From positions 1-64,000 of the forward strand of contig NZ_CP047174.1 of the NCBI RefSeq assembly GCF_009834185.1: DNA of 64,000 nt. Reading direction: 5' to 3'. The position numbers and the translations under genes were made by a program. Numbering within the stretch: the stretch's first letter is position 1; each line of letters begins with the position of its first letter. The DNA comes from Rathayibacter sp. VKM Ac-2760 (GTDB taxonomy: Bacteria > Actinomycetota > Actinomycetes > Actinomycetales > Microbacteriaceae). Shown here in pieces: positions 58,826-64,000 of this stretch. The notes beneath the pieces are model-generated. The model did not search any database. It was not told the origin of the DNA and saw nothing but the letters and a program-made list of their open reading frames with translations.

Positions 58826-59236
58826 TCACTGGTGTTGTCCGCGGGTGCGGAAGATGCACTCGGTCGAGCAGAGCTCGTCCCGGTCGGGGCAGGCGGCGAG
58901 GTCGTGGTCGGCGCGGTCGAGGCGAGAGCGCAGCTCGTCCAGTCGTGCGCGTTTCTCGTCCAGCTGCCGCACCCGTTCCGCGAGGAGCGGGCGGAGCGCG
59001 TCGCGGACGTCGGTGCAGGAGGTGGTCTCGAGGGCACGCAGGTGCCGGCCGATGTCCTCGAGCGGGAGGCCCAGCTCTTTGCTGGACTCGATGAGGTCCA
59101 GGCGTGCGAGCACGTCCGCGTCGTAGTCGCGGTACCCGTTGCCGCTGCGGCCGGGGGTGATGAGTCCGATGGACTCGTAGTACCGCAGCGCCGTCGCGGA
59201 GACGCCGCTGCGCTTGCTGACGTCCGAGATCCGCAC
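58826..59236 (-). CDS. MerR-family metal/metalloid regulator
   Basis: The 136 residues start with the MerR winged helix (RISDVSKRSGVSATALRYYE, IGLITPGRSGNGYRDYDADV), a long dimer helix and the cysteine-rich end CPDRDELCSTECIF. That tail could bind a metal or arsenite. It is divergent from the Acr3-type exporter and should act at the 19-bp-spaced promoter between them. The 58686-58825 interval is empty. Confidence 0.9.
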   Translation of the reverse strand: MRISDVSKRSGVSATALRYYESIGLITPGRSGNGYRDYDADVLARLDLIESSKELGLPLEDIGRHLRALETTSCTDVRDALRPLLAERVRQLDEKRARLDELRSRLDRADHDLAACPDRDELCSTECIFRTRGQHQ

Positions 59237-59264
59237 ACGCCGACCCTACGGCTCGAATCCTCGC

Positions 59265-59295
59265 TTGACCTTCAAGTGGCTCGAACGTTTACCGT
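59265..59295 (+). promoter_or_regulatory. MerR-type promoter with 19-bp spacer
   Basis: TTGACC (59265-59270) and TACCGT (59290-59295) are separated by exactly 19 bases. The spacer holds the imperfect dyad CTTCAAG..CTCGAACG. Overlong spacing is diagnostic of MerR-activated promoters. It drives the exporter gene 38 bases downstream. Confidence 0.75.
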
Positions 59296-59332
59296 TTCAC
59301 CCCGTGTCCCTCCTTCTTCCCGGTGTGCTGTC

Positions 59333-60316
59333 GTGAGCGCGCTCGTCGCCTGGCTCGAACGCCGCCAGATCCCGCTCTACCTCGCCGCGATCGCCGCCGG
59401 CGCCGCGCTCGGACTGCTGCTGCCCGCCGCGCACGGCCTGGAGGTCGCGATCGAACCGGTGCTCGCGCTGCTGTTGTTCGCCACGTTCCTCGGCGTCCCG
59501 TTCGCCGCGATCGGCCGGTCACTGCGCGACGGCCGCTTCCTCGCGGCGGTCGGGGTCCTGAACTTCGTCGTCGTCCCCGTCGTCGCCTATGGCCTGTCTC
59601 GGTTCGTGGCGGACACTCCGGCGCTGCTGTTCGGGGTGCTGCTGGTGCTGCTGACGCCGTGCATCGACTACGTGATCGTCTTCGCCGGCCTCGCCGGCGG
59701 TGCTTCCGACCGGCTGCTCGCCGCGGCACCGCTGCTGATGCTCGCGCAGATCCTGCTCCTGCCGCTGTACCTGCTGCTCTTCCTCGGACCGGAGGGCGTC
59801 GCCGTGGTCGAGATCGGCCCGTTCGCGCGCGCGTTCTTGCTCCTGATTGTCGTGCCGCTCACCGCGGCCGCTCTCGTGCAAGCCCTCGGTCGCCGGCACC
59901 GGGCGGGCCGGGTAATCGAGTCCACGATGCTCGGGCTCATGGTGCCGCTGATGATGGGGACCCTGTTCGTCGTCGTCGCCTCCCAGGCCGGCGCCGTCGG
60001 CGCGGTCGCCGGACAGCTGCTCGTCCTCGTCCCGATCTACGCCGGCTTCCTCGTCGTCATGGCCGCCGCCGGTCTGGGCGTCGCGCGCCTCTTCCGCCTC
60101 GAGTACTCCGCGACCCGCGCACTCGTGTTCAGCGGCGCGACCCGCAACTCCCTCGTCGTCCTGCCCCTCGCGCTCGCGCTGCCCGCGTCGCTCGCGCTCG
60201 CTCCGGTCGTCGTCGTCACGCAGACCCTCGTGGAGCTCGTCGGCATGGTCATGTTCGTCAGGCTGATCCCCCGGCTCGTCCGCGACCCGACGGGCACGCA
60301 CGTCAGAGGAGCATGA
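59333..60316 (+). CDS. Acr3-type arsenic resistance exporter (BASS superfamily)
   Basis: From the GTG at 59333 the product is 327 residues with ten membrane helices. LLTPCIDYVIVFAGLAGGAS carries the conserved cysteine of Acr3 exporters and MLAQILLLPLYLLLFLGPE the following family motif. It exports arsenite or a related metalloid. No good ribosome site is visible, so it may be leaderless or weakly translated. It is a second arsenite exporter besides ArsB. Confidence 0.87.
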   Translation: MSALVAWLERRQIPLYLAAIAAGAALGLLLPAAHGLEVAIEPVLALLLFATFLGVPFAAIGRSLRDGRFLAAVGVLNFVVVPVVAYGLSRFVADTPALLFGVLLVLLTPCIDYVIVFAGLAGGASDRLLAAAPLLMLAQILLLPLYLLLFLGPEGVAVVEIGPFARAFLLLIVVPLTAAALVQALGRRHRAGRVIESTMLGLMVPLMMGTLFVVVASQAGAVGAVAGQLLVLVPIYAGFLVVMAAAGLGVARLFRLEYSATRALVFSGATRNSLVVLPLALALPASLALAPVVVVTQTLVELVGMVMFVRLIPRLVRDPTGTHVRGA

Positions 60317-60323
60317 TCAGCAG

Positions 60324-60635
60324 ATGAGATTCGAAGTTCTCCACATCGACGCGTGCCCGAACTCAGCGGAAGCGATCGGGCGCCTCCGCGAAGCTCTCGT
60401 CGCCACAGGGCACCCCGATGCGGTGGTCGAGACCCGACTGCTGCGAACGCCGGAAGACGCCGCGGATGCACCCTTCGCCGGATCACCCACGATCACCCTC
60501 GACGGGACCGACCTCTTCCCCACGACCGGGCAGACGAACGACCTCGCCTGCCGCGTCTACGCGACTCCCGCCGGACTCGCGGGTGTGCCGACAACCGCGC
60601 AAATCATCGACGCAATCACTTCTCGTGCCCACTGA
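60324..60635 (+). CDS. Thioredoxin-fold-like small protein
   Basis: The 103 residues include FEVLHIDACPNSAEAIGRLR, FAGSPTITLDGTDLFPT and LACRVYATPAGLAGVPT. Single cysteines at the start (DACP) and in LACRVY suggest thiol or metal handling. Such proteins commonly follow MerR-controlled mercury or arsenic genes. It lies 7 bases after the exporter and is coexpressed. Confidence 0.8.
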   Translation: MRFEVLHIDACPNSAEAIGRLREALVATGHPDAVVETRLLRTPEDAADAPFAGSPTITLDGTDLFPTTGQTNDLACRVYATPAGLAGVPTTAQIIDAITSRAH

Positions 60636-60786
60636 CACTCCTCTGATCTGCTCGTGCTGCGACCGACCCAAGAACCGCCACCAGCTCCACCAGCTCAACA
60701 ACGGAGCCGCCTTCATCTGCCGACGATGCGGACTGTGGATCGCTCTCCGCATCGAACGCCGACGCCCGTCCAAACCGTCCCGGTAG
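60625..60786 (+). CDS. 53-residue zinc-ribbon protein
   Basis: A GTG at 60625, 11 bases before the previous stop, opens TPLICSCCDRPKNRHQLHQL and FICRRCGLWIALRIERRRPS. The two CxxC pairs form a treble zinc-ribbon pattern. The basic tail suggests nucleic-acid contact. Its TAG stop is inside repeat R4. No family is recognised. Confidence 0.55.
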   Translation: MPTDTPLICSCCDRPKNRHQLHQLNNGAAFICRRCGLWIALRIERRRPSKPSR

Positions 60787-60803
60787 GGGATCGTCCTTCG
60801 GGA
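60776..60803 (+). repeat. Dispersed repeat copy R4
   Basis: CGTCCCGGTAGGGGATCGTC continues into CTTCGGGAC. The 3' part differs from the other copies but keeps the GGGAC end. Confidence 0.62.
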
Positions 60804-60822
60804 CTGTAGTCGTCGGCTTCCG

Positions 60823-61356
60823 TTAACCGTCGAATACTTCGCCGCTGGCGAAGGCAGCGTCCTCGGGCAGCAGAGAGACCAGAGGCTCGGGGCAGCTGTC
60901 GAGGAGGACGCGCCCTGCCGACGGCATGGGATCACCAACGAACTCCGTCTCGATCCGATAGCAGGTGTACACCTCGCTTGGACTCGCACCGTCGTCGATG
61001 GGGGAGCGGGGGCCGGAAGCGATGAACACCGAGACCTCAGCGGCGGAGGGCGTGGAGGAGAGGTTGTAGAGGACGACGCCGCCGGCGTCGAGGTCGATCT
61101 CCGTGGCTGTCGATGGACTCCCGTCCCAGCGCGTGCCGCTGAGCGCGGCGAGGTAGGGGTCGGGCTCGTTGACACGTGGCTGGTAGAGCTCGAATGACAG
61201 GGGGTCTTCGAAGGCGGCGATCTGGCGCCAGAGCACTCCGTCGATCCCGCTCTCATAGCCGCGGTACTCGGTCGGCCCGCATCCGGTGAGGACGAGAGTC
61301 GTCGCGCTCACCGCGATCGCAGATGCGACAGTGCTCACTCGTGCCACGCGAGTCAC
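60823..61356 (-). CDS. Lipoprotein of unknown function
   Basis: The 177 residues start with a lipoprotein signal (VSTVASAIAVSATTLVLTGC, lipobox LTGC). The mature part has LSFELYQPRVNEPDPYLAAL and VYTCYRIETEFVGDPMPSAG, with a cysteine pair later. It is probably anchored at the outer face of the membrane. No family is recognised. It is flanked by dispersed repeats R4 and R5 on both sides. Confidence 0.75.
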   Translation of the reverse strand: MTRVARVSTVASAIAVSATTLVLTGCGPTEYRGYESGIDGVLWRQIAAFEDPLSFELYQPRVNEPDPYLAALSGTRWDGSPSTATEIDLDAGGVVLYNLSSTPSAAEVSVFIASGPRSPIDDGASPSEVYTCYRIETEFVGDPMPSAGRVLLDSCPEPLVSLLPEDAAFASGEVFDG

Positions 61357-61383
61357 TCTAGGTGTCGTTCCGCCGCTGCTGGC

Positions 61384-61409
61384 GTCCCGGATGGGGATCG
61401 TTCACCGGG
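61384..61409 (+). repeat. Dispersed repeat copy R5
   Basis: GTCCCGGATGGGGATCGTTC continues into ACCGGG. It lies between the lipoprotein start and the XRE regulator stop. Confidence 0.7.
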
Positions 61410-61442
61410 CTGCTGCCTGACCTCTTCGTGAAGGTCGGCTCT

Positions 61443-62333
61443 TCACCTTTTCTCCGTGTCGGCCGTGCGGACGCTCTCCGCCGGCGTGGTGGAGAGGGAG
61501 CCGAGGAGCTGTAGCGCGTCGTGGTCGGGGGTGCCGGGTTCGGCGGTGAGGACGGTGAGCTGGATCGCGGGGTGTCCGACGAGGTCGAGGCCGTCGAAGT
61601 GGAGCGTCATCGTGCCGACGGCGGAGTGGTGGTAGCGCTTGGTGCCGGAGTCGTGCTGCCAGACGTCGTGCCGGGCCCAGAGGTGCCGGAAGTGGTCGCT
61701 GCGGGTGGAGAGCTCGCCGACGAGGTCGTGCAGCTCCTTGCTGTGCGGGTCGCGGCCGGCCTCGGTGCGCAGCTGGGCGACGTTCATCCGTGCGGTGGCG
61801 TCCCAGTCGGGGTAGAAGAGCCGTGAGGCGGGCTCGAGGAAGAGGAAGCGGGCGAAGTTCGGCGGCCGTGTCGTCGCGGTGGCGATCAGGTCCGTCATCA
61901 GGGCGCGGCCGAGGCGGTTCCCGGCGAGCAGGTCGGTGCGGCCGTTCCCGATGAGGGCGGCGGCGGTGCCGACGGAGTCGAGCATCCACTGGACGCTGGG
62001 GGAGGGGGTCCACCCGGGCGTCGGTCTCGCCCGGCTCCGGGTCGACGGTGCGTCTCCGGCGCCGCGGGCGAGTCGGCCGAGGTGCTCGCGCTCGGCGTCG
62101 TCCATCCGTAGGGCTCGGGCTAGTCCGTCGAGGACCGCGTCGGAGGCGCCGCCGATCGCTCCCCGCTCGAGTCGGGCGTAGTACTCGACGCTGACGCCGG
62201 CCAGCGCGGCGGCCTCGCCTCGGCGCAGGCCCGGCACCCGCCGGTCTGTCCCGCGCGGGAGGCCGACCTGCTCGGGCTCGACGCGGGCGCGGCGCGACAC
62301 CAGGAACTCGCGGATCTCGGATCGATCGACCAT
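61443..62333 (-). CDS. XRE-family regulator with MmyB-like ligand domain
   Basis: The 296 residues start at 62333. The helix-turn-helix (VPGLRRGEAAALAGVSVEYY, ARLERGAIGGASDAVLDGLA) is followed by an MmyB/PAS-like C-terminal domain (LLAGNRLGRALMTDL, FLEPASRLFYPDWD, HDVWQHDSGTKRYHHSAVG). This type is abundant in actinobacteria and probably binds a fatty acid or other small ligand. It is divergent from the cyclophilin-like gene, which may be its target. Confidence 0.9.
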   Translation of the reverse strand: MVDRSEIREFLVSRRARVEPEQVGLPRGTDRRVPGLRRGEAAALAGVSVEYYARLERGAIGGASDAVLDGLARALRMDDAEREHLGRLARGAGDAPSTRSRARPTPGWTPSPSVQWMLDSVGTAAALIGNGRTDLLAGNRLGRALMTDLIATATTRPPNFARFLFLEPASRLFYPDWDATARMNVAQLRTEAGRDPHSKELHDLVGELSTRSDHFRHLWARHDVWQHDSGTKRYHHSAVGTMTLHFDGLDLVGHPAIQLTVLTAEPGTPDHDALQLLGSLSTTPAESVRTADTEKR

Positions 62334-62498
62334 GCGGCAACAGTAGGTCGACCCTCGGCCGCAGTGGGGCGCCCTGAGAGGGCGCGTCAGCGACGGGACT
62401 CCCGGGGGCCGGCACCGAGCGGTTCGCTGGGTCGTACCGCGGAGGCAGCACTGGTCGACCACCGCGGTCACCGGCTCGATTCGACCACGGAGGCACGG

Positions 62499-63035
62499 AT
62501 GAGACTCGCCCTGAGCATGACCGACGACCGCGAGACCGACAACTCCCCGATCCGCCGCAGGACGGCCGCGTCGTCGCGTCGCCGCCCGGGAGTCCTCCTC
62601 GGTGCTCTCGCCCAGGCGGGGCTCGTCGCGCTGCTGGCTCCGGCTCTCGCTTTCGCCGTTCCGGTCCCGCTCGCCCCTGCGGAGCGGGCCGCGATCACCG
62701 TCGAGGTCGACGACTCGCCCGCCGCGCGCTCGATCGCGGCCGGGCTCCCCGCCTCTCTGGTGTTCGAGGACCGGATGGGCGCCGCGCTCGTCGCCGAGGA
62801 CGTCGTCGTGGCGGGGGCCCTCGCCTCAGTGGAGCCGGTCGCCGACTACCGGGCGGGAGATGTCGTCTGGTCGCTGGACCGCCGCGAGCTCGTCGTCTTC
62901 ACGCACGAGGGCGCGGGGGTGGGCGACGCCGCGCTCGTCCGGGTCGGCACGGTCCGGTCCGGATTCGCCGACCTAGAGGACTGCGTCCGTGACTGCAGAC
63001 TCAAGTTGTCGACGGTCGAGTCCGAGTCCCGATAG
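62499..63035 (+). CDS. Exported cyclophilin-like-fold protein
   Basis: The ATG at 62499 has GGAGG upstream and gives 178 residues. An arginine-rich start and a hydrophobic helix (GALAQAGLVALLAPALAFAV) suggest export or anchoring. The rest matches the cyclophilin-like family (AITVEVDDSPAARSIAAGLP, AGDVVWSLDRRELVVFTHEG, VGTVRSGFADLE). Function is unknown. Its TAG stop lies inside repeat R6. Confidence 0.75.
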   Translation: MRLALSMTDDRETDNSPIRRRTAASSRRRPGVLLGALAQAGLVALLAPALAFAVPVPLAPAERAAITVEVDDSPAARSIAAGLPASLVFEDRMGAALVAEDVVVAGALASVEPVADYRAGDVVWSLDRRELVVFTHEGAGVGDAALVRVGTVRSGFADLEDCVRDCRLKLSTVESESR

Positions 63036-63053
63036 GGGATGGTTCACCGGGAC
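63024..63053 (+). repeat. Dispersed repeat copy R6
   Basis: GAGTCCCGATAGGGGATGGT continues into TCACCGGGAC. It includes the stop codon of the cyclophilin-like gene. Confidence 0.7.
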
Positions 63054-63108
63054 GCGCACACGGGCAGATTCGCCGCGGAAGCGATGACTCAGTGCCTCCG
63101 GCTTCGAT

Positions 63109-63795
63109 TCACGCCGGCGGATTGGGGGAGAAGTCGAGCGCTCGGGTGATGATCAGTGCAGCCACGTCGCGAACGCTGATCCCTTCTGCGAAAGCGTAGG
63201 CGCGGATCATCAGCAGGGCGTCCGCGGGTGTCAATCGCATCTGGCTCACTACCATCCCTACCGCTTGATGCACTTCTCGGCGCGAGAGCGCGGAATCGCG
63301 GGCGAGCGTCCCGTCCGCCGGAAGGCTCATCATCTGCTCGGCCACGGCTTTGGCCAGAGTTCCCGATAGTCGATTGGCGAGCTGCAGATGCTGAGCATCG
63401 AGCCGCATCGAGGCACTGCTGTAGAGGGTGACGGCGCCGATGCTCGAGGTGCCGACCAGCATGGGAACGGCGAGGACCGTCCTCGCTCCGGCTGCCTCGG
63501 CGAAGAGCCCGAAGACCGGCCAGGCAGCGAAATTCCGCTCCTCATCGACATGCAACTCGGTCGGACGGTACGTGCGGTGCGCATCCCAAGCTGGCCCCTC
63601 CCCGAGGTCGATTTGCATCTCGTCGAGAGTCGCCGCTCGATGGCTCGTCGCCGCCAGCGTCTGCGCGTCAAACGGAGCGCCGAGCACGGACACGGCAGCG
63701 TCCTCGCCGGGAAGGATTCTGACGAAGGACTCCAGGAGCCACACGATTTCCTCACCGGAGGTACCGTCTCCGTGTCCTGGCAGGTGCACGCTCAC
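63109..63795 (-). CDS. GAF-ANTAR regulatory protein
   Basis: The 228 residues carry a GAF domain (about 25-165; VLAVPMLVGTSSIGAVTLYS) and a C-terminal ANTAR RNA-binding domain (about 170-222; SRREVHQAVGMVVSQMRLTP, ADALLMIRAYAFAEG). ANTAR proteins bind paired hairpins in nascent RNA and prevent termination. The GAF domain senses a small molecule or phosphorylation partner. Its target RNA is not evident in the window. Confidence 0.92.
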   Translation of the reverse strand: MSVHLPGHGDGTSGEEIVWLLESFVRILPGEDAAVSVLGAPFDAQTLAATSHRAATLDEMQIDLGEGPAWDAHRTYRPTELHVDEERNFAAWPVFGLFAEAAGARTVLAVPMLVGTSSIGAVTLYSSASMRLDAQHLQLANRLSGTLAKAVAEQMMSLPADGTLARDSALSRREVHQAVGMVVSQMRLTPADALLMIRAYAFAEGISVRDVAALIITRALDFSPNPPA

Positions 63796-63897
63796 GACCG
63801 AAAACGAGACGCGCGCGGCAGCATCCTCACGCCTTGCTCGTCCATCGGTTGATGGCGTCCTCGGGCTGTCGGGGTGCGCGCCGCTCGTACACCGTTG

Positions 63898-64000
63898 TCA
63901 GTCCCGGAACTCGTCGTAGTCGGGATATGGAGGCTCGTCATCAATCATGGGATGCGCCACGTAGCGCTCGTTCTCGCTGATTCGGGAGCGGATGTTCGCT
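63898..64000 (-). CDS. C-terminal end of a gene cut by the window edge
   Basis: One minus-strand frame reads ISENERYVAHPMIDDEPPYP then DYDEFRD and a stop at 63898. The acidic, ordered codon pattern suggests a true C-terminus. The family cannot be told from 33 residues. Confidence 0.5.
   Translation of the reverse strand, partial: ANIRSRISENERYVAHPMIDDEPPYPDYDEFRD

Noticed and set aside
1..64000. tRNA or rRNA genes and a replication origin
   Set aside because: No tRNA-like cloverleaf end, rRNA segment, or recognisable rep gene with iterons was found by reading, so none is reported.

Overview
The window is high-GC actinobacterial DNA. The mycothiol-type enzyme and arsenate reductases, the DevS/DevR pair, the Acg-type nitroreductase and the GAF-ANTAR protein all point to Actinomycetota. 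The style of the accessory genes suggests Microbacteriaceae or a close relative, but no rRNA, tRNA or housekeeping gene is present to confirm this. Nearly everything is accessory: recombinases, plasmid-type genes, stress genes, metal resistance and phage defence. The window is therefore most likely a large plasmid or a composite genomic island.

Region 1 (1-3.4 kb) holds a tyrosine recombinase, an overlapping recombinase paralogue that lacks its catalytic end, and a YhcG-type PD-(D/E)XK nuclease. Region 2 (3.5-24.8 kb) is a compact anaerobic-dormancy island. At its centre is a DevS/DosS-like sensor kinase that keeps the haem-ligand histidine, with its DevR/DosR-like regulator. Around them are four universal stress proteins (one with four domains), a phosphoketolase, an Acg-type nitroreductase, an Asp23 protein, two flavin-binding split-barrel proteins, a butanediol dehydrogenase, a BON protein, a CtpF-like P-type ATPase, DoxX, flavodoxin, DUF1003, VOC and VIT1 proteins. 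Eight copies of a 16-bp box close to GGGACGTTCGGCCCTA lie upstream of the operons and face them, so the island looks like a self-contained DosR-type regulon. A LacI-family repressor follows.

Region 3 (26.2-38.2 kb) is a plasmid-like array of small genes: NrdH, an SSB fusion, DUF6283, DUF3560, an ArdC-like antirestriction protein, a ParB-like protein and many orphans. One sigma factor carries a frameshift. The genes are separated by about 300-bp modules. Each full module has a 5' half of tandem GC hairpins (terminator-like) and a 3' half that forms a closed structure of about 155 nt ending just upstream of the next start codon. The central stem of that structure differs in sequence between copies but keeps its pairing. 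This is strong internal evidence for an RNA leader, and I know of no description of it.

Region 4 (38.3-45.8 kb) has small membrane and orphan proteins, a mycothiol-type enzyme, a DUF1905 protein, a decayed copy of one array gene, a Gabija defence pair (GajA/GajB) and a serine resolvase. Region 5 (46-49.7 kb) has an alpha/beta hydrolase, an SDR, two SnoaL-like proteins and a GlxA-type regulator. Region 6 (50-60.8 kb) is an arsenic island: ArsR with paired palindromic operators, ArsB, three low-molecular-weight-phosphatase-type reductases, TrxB, two flavoproteins, an ArsN-type acetyltransferase, a DUF3800 protein, then a MerR-controlled Acr3-type exporter with thiol and zinc-ribbon partners. 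The right end holds a lipoprotein, an XRE regulator, a cyclophilin-like protein, a GAF-ANTAR regulator and a gene cut by the window edge. A dispersed repeat of about 26 bp (core GTCCCG-TAGGGGATCGTTCACCGG) occurs six times between 39.5 and 63.1 kb, mostly at gene ends.
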